Source: Dyella choica
GTDB lineage: Bacteria > Pseudomonadota > Gammaproteobacteria > Xanthomonadales > Rhodanobacteraceae
Length of the DNA stretch: 64,000 nt
Direction of reading: 5' to 3'
Assembly: GCF_003977665.1 (NCBI RefSeq)
Contig: NZ_RYYV01000001.1
Coordinates: 248,001 to 312,000 of the forward strand
This document shows, one piece after another, positions 9,048 to 17,570 of the stretch (positions are counted from its first letter, which is position 1; every line of letters begins with the position of its first letter). The notes under the pieces were generated by a model. It was not told the DNA's origin. It was given only the letters and a program-made list of their open reading frames with translations, and made no database searches. The position numbers and the translations under genes are program-made.

Positions 9048-10298
9048 TCACCCTGCTGCCGCTGCCGCAGGCGAAATGGTCGATGCCCGCAGGGCCGGTA
9101 CCAGCACAGCAAGCTGTCCAGTCGTCCACAGTGCCAGCGCCCCCAGCGGAAAGTAGAACCAGGGCAGCCGCGGCAATTCGTAGTACCGCATCAGCAACAT
9201 GCTCAAGCCGTAGGCCAGCGCCATGCCCAGCACGACCCCCAGGCTGGTGAGCAGGAAATTCTCCAGCATGAAGTAGCGCAGGATATCGGTGCGAGTAGCC
9301 CCTAGGGCTCGGCGTACCCCGATCTGGCGGCGTCGCTGCTGCACCCAATAGCTGCTCAGGCCGACAATGCCCAAGCCGGTGATCAACAGCAAAGTGACGC
9401 ATAGTCCGGCCAGCATCCTGGCCATGGCCAGATCCTTGCCGAGCTGTTCTGCGCGCGCATCGGTAAGCGGCCGCTGCGCGATGATGGCGACGTGCGGATC
9501 GAGCCTGTGCAGCGTATCCACCGCTGCGTGCAAGACCCGCTGGCGCTCGCCGGCTTCAGTGCGGATCAGGTAGTAGGCACCATCGTCCAGCCACATACGC
9601 ACCGGCAGAACGATGCTGAAGTCTTCCTCGCCTTCACCGAACAGCACCGGTCGTGGCAGGTGTTCGACTACCCCGACCACCACCGTCGGAGGTTTGCCGC
9701 CGGTGAAGTAAAACGGCTTGCCCAACGGGTTCTCGCCAGGCCACACGCGCTCGGCCAGCGCCCTGGTGATCAGTGCTTCGGCAGGGGCAGCCTGGCTGCC
9801 TGATTTGAAGACGTCGGCGTAGTCGACGAAGCCGAGCGGGTTCAGCCAGCGGCCGGCCACCAGACGCAGGCCCAAAGTACTGGCCAAGTCCTGGCCGCCA
9901 TAGACTGCAACCAGTACGCCGGACCGACTGGCTGCGTCCTTCTCGTTGAGCGCCACGTATCCGGGAAAGAACGCGCTGTAGTCCAGTGGCACCAGATTGC
10001 TGAGCGCCACATCCTTAACGCTGGGAAGCTGGCGCAAGGCATCGAGCGCTTCGCGGGTGTGACGCTTGGCCTCGTCGCTGCCGGGGATCAGGAGGTTGTC
10101 GGCATCGATTTCAACCAGCTGGCTTTCCTCAAAACCGGCCGGCAAGTGCAGCCGCTTGAGGTGCAGGCTCATCAGGAAGACGCTGTTGCTCACTACGCCG
10201 CAGCTGAGGGCGATCACCAGCACCAGCAGCACAAGCACCACTTTGTGTCGCAACAGGGCGGAGAGAATCGGCTTGAGGTCCAAGGCGGCGGCGCTCAC
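9048..10298 (-). CDS. FtsX/MacB-type ABC transporter permease (second of a pair)
   Basis: 416 aa from a GTG at 10298 that overlaps the upstream stop as GTGA; an ATG further up at 10343 would lie inside the upstream gene. One N-terminal membrane helix (VVLVLLVLVIALSCGVVSNSVFL) is followed by a large periplasmic MacB_PCD-like domain of about 240 residues. Then come three membrane helices with the FtsX signature RRRQIGVRRALGATRTDILRYF and a tail LVPALRASTISPA. These permeases work as mechanotransmission parts of tripartite or lipoprotein-release exporters. No ATPase or membrane-fusion gene is adjacent, so the partner must be encoded elsewhere. The gene pair splits the usual tsaE-amidase adjacency. 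Confidence 0.85.
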   Translation of the reverse strand: MSAAALDLKPILSALLRHKVVLVLLVLVIALSCGVVSNSVFLMSLHLKRLHLPAGFEESQLVEIDADNLLIPGSDEAKRHTREALDALRQLPSVKDVALSNLVPLDYSAFFPGYVALNEKDAASRSGVLVAVYGGQDLASTLGLRLVAGRWLNPLGFVDYADVFKSGSQAAPAEALITRALAERVWPGENPLGKPFYFTGGKPPTVVVGVVEHLPRPVLFGEGEEDFSIVLPVRMWLDDGAYYLIRTEAGERQRVLHAAVDTLHRLDPHVAIIAQRPLTDARAEQLGKDLAMARMLAGLCVTLLLITGLGIVGLSSYWVQQRRRQIGVRRALGATRTDILRYFMLENFLLTSLGVVLGMALAYGLSMLLMRYYELPRLPWFYFPLGALALWTTGQLAVLVPALRASTISPAAAAAG

Positions 10299-11638
10299 TG
10301 GGTCTTCAACTGCAGCGCAGGCGAGACCTGGCAGGCACGCCATGCCGGCAGCAAGCCGACCAGCAGACTGCTACCCAGGGCAATCACGATGCTGACAACC
10401 AGCATGCCGACATCCATATGCACAAGCGCGGTGTAGTCGATGTCCCCGTTTGGCTGCTGCCGCACCAGCCACAGGCCTAGATAGGCCAGCACCAGTCCGA
10501 TCAGGCCGCCCACCGCCCCGATCATGCCGGCTTCGATCAGCAGTTGCGCGAACACTGTTCGCCGCGACGCCCCCATGGCGCGACGCACGCCCAAGGTGCC
10601 GGTGCTGCGCATGAATTTGGCCAGCATCAGCCCGGTGGCATTGATCAGGCAGACCAGCAGAAAGGCGAAGGCCAGCCACACCTGCACACGCGATTCGTCC
10701 GAAACCGCATGAAAGGTCTCCAGCCACTGGCTTACGTTGCGCAGACGTATGTTGGCCGGCCGCTGGAATCGGCCCAGCGTCCTCTGCTGTTCCGAATAGT
10801 GGGTGAGAAAGTCGCGATAGGCCGATACCTTCGCCGCGCTGTCCAATTGCACCCACATCTGCAGCCAGGCGCAGGGCGCGCTTTTCTTCTGCTGGTTGTC
10901 GGTGGGAAAAGACGCTTTTTCGGTCCAGCAGCGCCGGCTGCCTGCCGGGCGCAGCTCGGCATCGATAGCCGCTGCCAAGGGAACGTAGGCCATGTACTCA
11001 TCCGTGAATTCGACGGCCCCATAGGAGCCATAGATGCGTGGCAGGATCCGCCAATGGTTCAGCACGCCTACCACGCGAAACGGCACGTTCCTCAACACGA
11101 CGATACGACCGCTGCTGTCGGCGCCGCCGAACAACATGTCGTTGAGCGTATCGGTAATGACTGCCACTCGCTCGCCGCGCTCGTCATCAGCCTCGCTCCA
11201 GGCGTGGCCATAACGGAATGGAGCGCCGAACATGGGGAAGAAATCGGCGGTCGTGTACAGCCCGAAGGAATGGCTGGGCATGACCTGGCTATCGGGCAGC
11301 TCCACGCGAAAAGAACCGGTCGCCATGACTGCCTGGCGATCCGCGCGATGCGCATGCCACAAAGCCATCGCGTCGATCCAGCTCAGCTGGGTATAGGGCT
11401 CGTCGTCGCCGACACGAAGGCTGGCGTTGCTGCGGTCACTGGATTCGCGCGGGTCCAGCTGCGGCCGATAAAGCTCGCCGCTGCGCCCGGGATAGGGGTC
11501 GTGGGTCAATACGTGGTAAACGGTGAGCGCCGTCGTGCTCGCACCGATGCCGATGGCGATGGTCAACACCATCAACAACGTCAAAGCGATATCGCGCCAA
11601 AGACTCCGTATGGCCAGCGCAGCGTAGTAACCGAACAC
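10295..11638 (-). CDS. FtsX/MacB-type ABC transporter permease (first of a pair)
   Basis: 447 aa from the GTG at 11638, which is preceded by the strong ribosome site GGGAGGGAG; longer frames upstream lack coding character. The N-terminal helix RDIALTLLMVLTIAIGIGAS is followed by a MacB_PCD periplasmic domain containing several cysteines (RRCWTE, APCAW). The C-terminal FtsX core has three helices, with FMRSTGTLGVRRAMGASRRTVF between the first two and LLPAWRACQVSPALQL at the end. It overlaps its partner by 4 bases. Substrate unknown; peptide, lipid or lipoprotein export are all possible for this family. The position upstream of amiC is unusual. Confidence 0.85.
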   Translation of the reverse strand: MFGYYAALAIRSLWRDIALTLLMVLTIAIGIGASTTALTVYHVLTHDPYPGRSGELYRPQLDPRESSDRSNASLRVGDDEPYTQLSWIDAMALWHAHRADRQAVMATGSFRVELPDSQVMPSHSFGLYTTADFFPMFGAPFRYGHAWSEADDERGERVAVITDTLNDMLFGGADSSGRIVVLRNVPFRVVGVLNHWRILPRIYGSYGAVEFTDEYMAYVPLAAAIDAELRPAGSRRCWTEKASFPTDNQQKKSAPCAWLQMWVQLDSAAKVSAYRDFLTHYSEQQRTLGRFQRPANIRLRNVSQWLETFHAVSDESRVQVWLAFAFLLVCLINATGLMLAKFMRSTGTLGVRRAMGASRRTVFAQLLIEAGMIGAVGGLIGLVLAYLGLWLVRQQPNGDIDYTALVHMDVGMLVVSIVIALGSSLLVGLLPAWRACQVSPALQLKTQ

Positions 11639-11955
11639 AAACTCCCTCCCCACTAGCCAATCATTCCTGGTCAACTTGCGCGCTAGCCGCCGGCTTGCCT
11701 TCTTATAACGTCCATGTTCGCTGTCTAAGGAACGTGAAGCCGTGGACCAAACTCGCGTAGAAACTTGTTCGGATGCCTGATTGGCGCCAGGTCTCAACTA
11801 CGCCTGGCCCCCGCAAGCCGAGAAGCTGCGTGTAGGCTGGGATGGCAATCCCGGCATCGGATGCAGCTTGGAAACCGGGTTTATCATCCCAGCGTACGCG
11901 CTGCGAAAGTGCCTACGAGTTTGCGAAAAATCTCAGGAGCCCAGGCGAGGCTCCC
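11639..11955. other. intergenic region between tsaE and the permease pair
   Basis: 317 bases without a gene. They contain a REP-like pair at 11832-11897 and the leader of the first permease gene, whose ribosome site GGGAGGGAG lies just upstream of the GTG at 11638. I see no other supportable element. Longer open frames here continue into the repeat and are not credible proteins. Confidence 0.6.
11832..11897. repeat. REP-like palindromic pair
   Basis: GTAGGCTGGGATGGCAATCC-CGGC on the left and a diverged right arm ACCGGGTTTATCATCCCAGC-GTAC, with an 18-base spacer. The mismatched right arm marks an older copy. Confidence 0.8.
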
Positions 11956-12417
11956 TCAGCCAAGCCGGGCCAGGACCTGCTCGCCGCGCGCGGATTTCGG
12001 TTGCAGGCGCGCGTGGCGGCCTTCACCGCGGTAACACAGCTGCACCTCCATATCCGGCGCAGGCAACGCCCCTAGTCCGCGTTCGGGCCATTCCACCAGC
12101 ACGACGGCTGCGCGATCGGCCAGCGCATCCAGGCCCAGCCATTCCAGCTCGCCGGGATCGGCGATGCGGTAAAGATCCAGATGCCAAGCCGGCCGGCCGT
12201 CCTGGCCCCGATAGCCTTCGACCAGGCTGTAGGTAGGACTTTTGATGCGCTCGCCGACGCCCATGGCGGTCAGCATGGCCCGCGCAAAACTGGTCTTGCC
12301 CGCCCCCAGCTCACCGTACAGGTAAACGACCAGGCCACTGTCCAGTGCTCCGGCGAGCCGGCGGCCCAGCTCGCGCGTGGCGTCTTCGTCGGGCAGTTCC
12401 CAGTGTTGTTCAGTCAT
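11956..12417 (-). CDS. tsaE: tRNA threonylcarbamoyladenosine biosynthesis ATPase TsaE
   Basis: 153 aa P-loop protein. Walker A is GELGAGKT (residues 35-42), followed by the family block IKSPTYSLVEGY and HLDLYRI. The WPERG segment is also conserved. TsaE works with TsaB, TsaC and TsaD in making the t6A modification at position 37 of ANN-decoding tRNAs. Length matches the family. It overlaps the upstream nnr gene by 8 bases, so the two are translationally coupled, as in E. coli nnr-tsaE. Confidence 0.95.
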   Translation of the reverse strand: MTEQHWELPDEDATRELGRRLAGALDSGLVVYLYGELGAGKTSFARAMLTAMGVGERIKSPTYSLVEGYRGQDGRPAWHLDLYRIADPGELEWLGLDALADRAAVVLVEWPERGLGALPAPDMEVQLCYRGEGRHARLQPKSARGEQVLARLG

Positions 12418-13894
12418 GATCGAGTCCGTTGCCCAGCGCGCGCAGCGGATCCAGCAAATCGCTGGCCATCAGGCCTCGCTCACCCTTGCGTGCGGCTACG
12501 TCGCCAGCCCTCGCATGCTGGCCGACGCCGATACGGGCTGCGTCCCAGGCCGAACAGCCTTGCGCCATCAATGCCGCGATCACGCCCGTCAACAGGTCGC
12601 CCATGCCGCCACTGGCCATGCCGGGATTGCCCCAGGTACAGACGTCCAGACGTCCATCCGGATTCGCGATGAGGCTGCCCGAGCCTTTCAATACGACCAC
12701 GGCTCCATAGCGTTGCGCCAGTTCGCGCGCTGCAGCGAATCGATCAGCCTGTACTTCGACATTGGTCCTGGCGAGCAGTCGCGCCGCTTCGCCCGGATGC
12801 GGTGTAAGCACCGCCGGCGCGGCGAAACGGTGCTGTTCGCGCGCTAGCAGGTTCAGGCCGTCAGCATCCAGCACCAGCGGTTTGCCGCTGTCCAATGCGG
12901 TCAACCACAGCGCATGCCCCCACGCGCCCTGCCCCAGACCCGGCCCTACAGCCAGCACGCTGGCTCGGGCGAGCATGGATTGAAGTTCCTGCGGCCCATG
13001 CACACCATGCGCCATCAATTCCGGGCGCGCGCTGTTCAATGCCGTGAGATTTTCGCTGCGGGTAGCGACGCTCACGAGTCCCGCCCCACAACGCAGCGCC
13101 GCTTCGCCACACAGGCGGATGGCACCTGCCGTGCCGTGATCGCCGCCGATCGCCAGCACGTGCCCGCAATCGCCTTTGTGCGCATCGCGTGCGCGCGGTC
13201 CCAGATGCATGGCGTCGAGCAATGTCGCGTCGGCAGGCATGCCTTGCCACAGGATCTCCGGCAGGCCGAGTGTATTGATCTCCAGCGCACCGGTCCGGGT
13301 CGCGGCCTGTCCCGTATACATGCCGCGCTTGGCGGCGATGAAGCTCAACGTCACCGGGGCACGGATCGCCGCACCGGGACAATGACCGGTATCTGCGTTC
13401 AACCCGGATGGAATATCCACCGCCAGCACAGGTATGCCGGAGGCATTGATGCGTTCGATCAAGGCGCTCGCCGCAGCCTCCGGTGCACGATTCAGACCCG
13501 TACCATAAAGCGCATCCACATACACGTCGGCGTGCGGCAGCGAGGCATCCTGATGCCAGCGATGCGTGATGCCGCCGCCGCGTTGCCACACATCGCGCGC
13601 AAGCGCGGCGTCACCGCAAGCGGCATCGCTCAACTCCACCACTTCGGCACCAAGGCCGGCGTCCTGTGCAAGGCCGGCGATCAGATAACCATCCCCACCG
13701 TTGTTGCCCGGGCCGCAAAACACTGCGATGCATCGCGCGTGCGGCCAATGCCGGCGCAGGCAAGCGAAGGCCGCCGTGGCCGCCCGATTCATAAGCTCGA
13801 AGCCGCTGATACCCAGTTCGTCGATGGCGCGCCGGTCGAGGGCGCGCACCTGTTCGACGGTGTAAAGTTCACGAAGGTGCCGGTTTGCGTGCAT
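12410..13894 (-). CDS. nnr: bifunctional NAD(P)H-hydrate epimerase / ADP-dependent NAD(P)H-hydrate dehydratase
   Basis: 494 aa from the ATG at 13894; an ATG at 13921 would add 9 residues. The N-terminal half (YjeF_N, NnrE) carries GPGNNGGDGYLIAGL and YVDALYGTGL and epimerises damaged R-NAD(P)HX. The C-terminal half (ribokinase-like NnrD) carries LTPHPGEAARLL and GNPGMASGGMGDLLTG and dehydrates S-NAD(P)HX with ADP. Together they repair hydrated nicotinamide cofactors. A perfect TATAAT lies 6 bases before the 13894 ATG with no ribosome site between, suggesting a leaderless transcript. It is divergent from queG, as in E. coli, and first in an operon with tsaE. Confidence 0.93.
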   Translation of the reverse strand: MHANRHLRELYTVEQVRALDRRAIDELGISGFELMNRAATAAFACLRRHWPHARCIAVFCGPGNNGGDGYLIAGLAQDAGLGAEVVELSDAACGDAALARDVWQRGGGITHRWHQDASLPHADVYVDALYGTGLNRAPEAAASALIERINASGIPVLAVDIPSGLNADTGHCPGAAIRAPVTLSFIAAKRGMYTGQAATRTGALEINTLGLPEILWQGMPADATLLDAMHLGPRARDAHKGDCGHVLAIGGDHGTAGAIRLCGEAALRCGAGLVSVATRSENLTALNSARPELMAHGVHGPQELQSMLARASVLAVGPGLGQGAWGHALWLTALDSGKPLVLDADGLNLLAREQHRFAAPAVLTPHPGEAARLLARTNVEVQADRFAAARELAQRYGAVVVLKGSGSLIANPDGRLDVCTWGNPGMASGGMGDLLTGVIAALMAQGCSAWDAARIGVGQHARAGDVAARKGERGLMASDLLDPLRALGNGLDHD

Positions 13895-13900
13895 CGGCCG

Positions 13901-13906
13901 ATTATA
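13901..13906 (-). promoter_or_regulatory. -10 box of nnr, placed for a leaderless transcript
   Basis: On the minus strand TATAAT occupies 13906-13901 and is followed by CGGCCG and then ATG at 13894. Transcription starting seven bases after the box would begin on the A of the start codon. No good -35 hexamer is visible 16-18 bases upstream. Confidence 0.5.
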
Positions 13907-14000
13907 TAGAGACTGGCTCATGTCTCCGCGTGGTTCACCATGTGCCTGACCGGCCTTTGGGCCGGGCCGCGCGCAGGCATGAGCCGGGCTCTGCGGGCGT

Positions 14001-14006
14001 TAAACT
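14001..14006 (+). promoter_or_regulatory. -10-like TAAACT upstream of queG
   Basis: TAAACT ends 6 bases before the ATG at 14013. As in the divergent nnr, there is no Shine-Dalgarno sequence ahead of the ATG, so a leaderless or very short leader is possible. The -35 is not evident. Confidence 0.35.
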
Positions 14007-14012
14007 ATGCAC

Positions 14013-15083
14013 ATGTCCACGCAAGTCATTCCCGACTACACCGCGCTTGCCCGCGATATCAAGCACTGGGCGCGCGAGCTCGGTTTCGCCGAAGCCGGCA
14101 TCAGCGGCGTCACGCTGGAGCAGGACGAGCAGCATCTGAATCGCTGGCTGGAAGACGGCTACCACGGCGAGATGGACTACATGGCGCGCCATGGCAGCAA
14201 GCGCAGCCGCCCGGATGAACTGGAGCCAGGCACGCAACGTGTGATCTCGGTACGCATGGATTACCTGCCGCCGGGGACCCAGCACGCCTGGGACGTGCTG
14301 CAGGATGCCGAGGCCGGCTATGTCGCGCGCTACGCGCTGGGCCGGGACTACCACAAGCTGATGCGCAACCGGCTGCAGAAACTGGCCGACCGCATTCGCG
14401 GGGCGATCGGCGATTTCGGCTACCGCGCTTATGTCGATTCCGCCCCGGTGCTGGAAAAAGCGCTCGCGCGCAATGCCGGCCTCGGCTGGATCGGCAAGCA
14501 CACGGTGCTGATCAACCGCCTGGCCGGCTCGTATTTTTTTCTCGGCGAGCTGTACACCAACCTGCCGCTGCCGGTCGACGAAGCGGCAACCGCGCATTGC
14601 GGTAGCTGTCGCAAATGCATCGACATCTGCCCGACTCAGGCCATCGTCGGGCCGTATCGCCTGGATGCGCGCCGCTGCATTTCCTATCTCACGATCGAGC
14701 TGAAAGGCTCGATTCCTGAGGAGCTGCGTGCGCCGATGGGCAACCGCATTTTCGGTTGCGACGATTGCCAGTTGATCTGCCCATGGAACAAGTTCGCGCA
14801 AGATACGAGCGAGCCGGATTTCGCACCGCGGCATAGCCTGGACGGTGCGAAGCTGGTGGAACTGTTCGATTGGAGCGAGGAAGAATTCCTGCGGCGCACG
14901 GAAGGCATGGCGATCCGCCGCACAGGCTACGAGGGCTGGTTGCGCAATATTGCGGTGGCGCTTGGCAATGCGCCCTCGTCAGAGGGAGTGCGCGCGGCAT
15001 TGCTGAAGCGCGCCGAACATTCATCGGCCATCGTACGCGAGCATGTGGCCTGGGCGCTGGAGCGCCATCGCCAAGTTCCTTAA
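14013..15083 (+). CDS. queG: epoxyqueuosine reductase QueG
   Basis: 356 aa from the ATG at 14013 (an ATG two codons upstream is an alternative). The N-terminal cobalamin-binding DUF1730 region carries NPDE-type block SRPDELEPGTQRVI and YARDYHK-like ALGRDYHKLMR. Two 4Fe-4S motifs follow: CGSCRKCIDICPTQAI and the CDDCQLICPWN cluster. A C-terminal HEAT-like tail ends the protein. QueG reduces epoxyqueuosine to queuosine in tRNAs with GUN anticodons, using cobalamin and Fe-S clusters. It is divergent from nnr, matching the E. coli queG/nnr arrangement. Confidence 0.96.
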   Translation: MSTQVIPDYTALARDIKHWARELGFAEAGISGVTLEQDEQHLNRWLEDGYHGEMDYMARHGSKRSRPDELEPGTQRVISVRMDYLPPGTQHAWDVLQDAEAGYVARYALGRDYHKLMRNRLQKLADRIRGAIGDFGYRAYVDSAPVLEKALARNAGLGWIGKHTVLINRLAGSYFFLGELYTNLPLPVDEAATAHCGSCRKCIDICPTQAIVGPYRLDARRCISYLTIELKGSIPEELRAPMGNRIFGCDDCQLICPWNKFAQDTSEPDFAPRHSLDGAKLVELFDWSEEEFLRRTEGMAIRRTGYEGWLRNIAVALGNAPSSEGVRAALLKRAEHSSAIVREHVAWALERHRQVP

Positions 15084-15202
15084 CAGCCGTCATTTCCGCG
15101 CAGGCGGAGGAGCTTTTCAACGGCGAATACCGGTCAATCCATTTTCAAAGATGGATCAGAGCAAGGCAAAATGGTTTCCCGCTTGCGCGGGAATGACGGC
15201 TG
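15084..15202. repeat. long-spaced inverted repeat of the CCGTCATTCC family
   Basis: CAGCCGTCATTTCCGCGCAG-GCGGA at 15084-15107 is the near-perfect inverse of the segment 15178-15202, which contains CCCGCTTGCGCGGGAATGAC-GGCTG. Each arm is itself a small hairpin (GCGC loop). A third hairpin, ATCCATTTTCAAAGATGGAT, lies at 15137-15156. The element sits between queG and panD, which converge. Confidence 0.75.
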
Positions 15203-15209
15203 CACTGCG

Positions 15210-15596
15210 TTACGCGACCGCCATCTGCTTGGGAATCGAGCGATTCGTATGGCTGATGCGGTTGTCCTTGTCCACGTACACCAGGGTGGGCTGGAACTTC
15301 TCCACTTCCGCCTCATTGAGATGCACGAAGGCCGCGATGATGACCAGGTCACCCGGCTGTGCACGGTGCGCGGCGCTGCCGTTCACCGAGATGATGCCGG
15401 AGCCTTCTTCAGCGCGCAGCGCGTAGGTAACGAAGCGCTTGCCGTTATTGATGTTCCAGGCGTGGATTTGCTCGTATTCGCGGATGCCCGAGGCATCGAG
15501 CAGCAGGCCGTCGATGGCGATCGAACCCTCATAGTGCAGCTCCGCATGGGTTACGGTGGCACGATGGATCTTCGCCTTCAGCATGTTCAGTTGCAT
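15210..15596 (-). CDS. panD: aspartate 1-decarboxylase (pyruvoyl enzyme precursor)
   Basis: 128 aa. The self-cleavage site is Gly24-Ser25 in [11 protein letters not shown]; Ser25 becomes the pyruvoyl group. Other conserved elements are [14 protein letters not shown] at the N terminus, NGKRFVTYA and [18 protein letters not shown]. It makes beta-alanine from L-aspartate for pantothenate and CoA synthesis. It is the last gene in the minus-strand order pcnB-folK-panB-panC-panD, with 125 bases between it and panC. Confidence 0.97.
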   Translation of the reverse strand: MQLNMLKAKIHRATVTHAELHYEGSIAIDGLLLDASGIREYEQIHAWNINNGKRFVTYALRAEEGSGIISVNGSAAHRAQPGDLVIIAAFVHLNEAEVEKFQPTLVYVDKDNRISHTNRSIPKQMAVA

Positions 15597-15721
15597 GACT
15601 TCATTCCAGCAGGAACTGCCTGCATAGCTCGCTATTATCCCGCCGCTGCCGGCATCGCCGCAACGGCACCCGCCCCGTAAATGGGGTGGCGCCGGTCAGC
15701 CTTCAATAGCGCAGAAATGTT

Positions 15722-16567
15722 TCAATCAAACAACAGGTTATCGATCAGCCGGGTGGTGCCCAGGCGAGCTGCGATCAGCGCCACGAGGCCTTCCCGCTCG
15801 CCGTCGGCCGGCTCGGCCAGGTCCTCGGCCCGCCGGATGGCGGCGTAATCGGGGGCGAAGCCGGCCCGTTCCAGTTTCGATGCTGCCGCCTGCTCCACCA
15901 CCTTGCGGGCGTGCCCCTTGGCGATCAGCTCGCGCATCTGCTGCAGGGTCTCGTAGATCAGGGGCGCGCTCGCCCGGTCACTCGCCGACAGGTACTGGTT
16001 GCGCGAGCTGAGCGCCAGCCCGTCTTCCGCCCGCTGGGTGGAGCCGCTCATCACCTTCACCGGCAAGGACAGGTCGCGCACCAGGCGCTCGATCACCTTC
16101 AGCTGCTGGAAATCCTTCTGGCCGAAGATCGCGATATCCGGCTGCACCAGGTTGAACAGCTTGCACACCACCGTGGCCACGCCGTCGAAATGGCCGGGAC
16201 GATGCGCGCCCTCCAGGGTCTCGGTCAGTTCCGGCACATGCAAGCTGACGCTCCTTTCCGCACCAAAGGGATACATCACCGCCACGTCTGGCGCGAACAG
16301 CAAGTCGCACCCCGATTCGGCCAGCCCGGCCTGATCCTGCGCAAGCGTGCGCGGATAGCGCTCGAAATCCTCGTTCGGGCCGAACTGGGTAGGATTGACG
16401 AACACGCTGGCCACGACGCGGTCTGTGCGCGTGCGCGCCAGCTTCACCAACGAGTGATGCCCTGCGTGCAGGTTGCCCATGGTCGGCACGAAGCCGATCG
16501 TGTGCCCTTGCCCGCGCCAGCCGCGAATGGTGGCGCGCAAGCTTGCGGCATCTTGAAGGGTTTGCAT
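15722..16567 (-). CDS. panC: pantothenate synthetase (pantoate-beta-alanine ligase)
   Basis: 281 aa nucleotidyltransferase-fold ligase. The ATP-binding HxGH is in MGNLHAGHHSLVKLA, and the second nucleotide motif lies in MSGSTQRAEDGLALSSRNQYL. FVNPTQFGPNEDFERYPRT and FGQKDFQQL are further family signatures. It condenses pantoate with beta-alanine using ATP in the cytoplasm. The start lies 14 bases downstream of the panB stop, so the two are co-transcribed. Confidence 0.97.
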   Translation of the reverse strand: MQTLQDAASLRATIRGWRGQGHTIGFVPTMGNLHAGHHSLVKLARTRTDRVVASVFVNPTQFGPNEDFERYPRTLAQDQAGLAESGCDLLFAPDVAVMYPFGAERSVSLHVPELTETLEGAHRPGHFDGVATVVCKLFNLVQPDIAIFGQKDFQQLKVIERLVRDLSLPVKVMSGSTQRAEDGLALSSRNQYLSASDRASAPLIYETLQQMRELIAKGHARKVVEQAAASKLERAGFAPDYAAIRRAEDLAEPADGEREGLVALIAARLGTTRLIDNLLFD

Positions 16568-16581
16568 GAAAAGTGTCCGTT

Positions 16582-17418
16582 CTAGTTATAACCGTGTTCG
16601 GCGGCAGGAAATGCTCCGCTGCGCACTTCGGCGACGAAGGCGGCAACCGCCTCCTGCACCGAGCCGCGGCCGGCCAGAAAATCCTTGCTGAACTTGGGAC
16701 GCTTGCCGGGAGTAATGCCCAGCATGTCGTAGATCACCAGCACCTGCCCATCGCAGTGGGGGCCAGCGCCGATGCCGATGACGGGGATATCGAGGGCCTT
16801 TGTAACGCGCTCACCCAGTGTCGTGGGCACCCCTTCCAGCACCAGGATATCGGCACCGGCCTGCTGGACCGCCAGCGCTTCATTCACGACGCGCTCGGCC
16901 GCTTCATGTTCGCGGCCCTGCACCTTGTAGCCCCCGAACTTGTGCACCGATTGCGGCGTGAGTCCCAGGTGCGCGCACACCGGAATGGCGCGCCCGGCCA
17001 AGGCATGAATCGACTCCAGGATGTGCGCCCCGGCGCCTTCGATCTTCACCATCGCCGCGCCTGCTTCGCCGACCAGCCGCGCACCGGCTTCCAGCGCATG
17101 GTCGACGTTGCGGTCGGCCATGAAAGGCATGTCGGCGACCAGCAACGTAGCGGACAGACCGCGCGCCACCATGCTGGTGTGATAGACCATCTGATCGAGC
17201 GTGACCGGCAGGGTACTGCGTTGGCCTTGCACCACCATGCCCAATGAATCGCCGACCAGGGCGATGTCGACACCGGCCCATTCCAATTGCGCGGCGAAGC
17301 TCGCGTCGTACGCGGTGAGCATGACGATCTTGCGCCCTTCCGCCTTCATCGCATGCAGGCCCGGTACCGTCACCGGTTTGCGAACGGGAGCGCTGGCGTT
17401 TTCCACGTACACGGCCAT
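16582..17418 (-). CDS. panB: 3-methyl-2-oxobutanoate hydroxymethyltransferase
   Basis: 278 aa from the ATG at 17418 (MAVYVENASAPVRKPVTVP); an in-frame upstream codon at 17469 would add residues that do not look conserved. The TIM-barrel active-site blocks are TAYDASFAAQLEWAGVDIAL-VGDSLGM with the metal-binding Asp, GLSATLLVADMPFM, and GIGAGPHCDGQVLVIYDML near the C terminus. It transfers a hydroxymethyl group from methylene-THF to ketoisovalerate, the first pantothenate step. It precedes panC directly and follows folK, with a REP-like pair between. Confidence 0.96.
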   Translation of the reverse strand: MAVYVENASAPVRKPVTVPGLHAMKAEGRKIVMLTAYDASFAAQLEWAGVDIALVGDSLGMVVQGQRSTLPVTLDQMVYHTSMVARGLSATLLVADMPFMADRNVDHALEAGARLVGEAGAAMVKIEGAGAHILESIHALAGRAIPVCAHLGLTPQSVHKFGGYKVQGREHEAAERVVNEALAVQQAGADILVLEGVPTTLGERVTKALDIPVIGIGAGPHCDGQVLVIYDMLGITPGKRPKFSKDFLAGRGSVQEAVAAFVAEVRSGAFPAAEHGYN

Positions 17419-17503
17419 TCCTTTTATGTTGCGGTGAACAATTATCCGGCGCGCGGCGGCAACGCTCAAGCCAATGGCATACAGCCTTGCGTATCAACGG
17501 CAT

Positions 17504-17570
17504 GTAGGCTGGGATGACAATCCCAGCTCTGCGGCGACATCCGAGTGCTGGGATTGTCATCCCAGCCTAC
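17504..17570. repeat. REP-like palindromic pair supplying the folK stop
   Basis: GTAGGCTGGGATGACAATCC-CAGC and the inverse GCTGGGATTGTCATCCCAGC-CTAC with a 20-base spacer. This is the most canonical copy in the window. On the minus strand the first TAG of the right end is the stop codon of folK (17567-17569). Confidence 0.92.
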
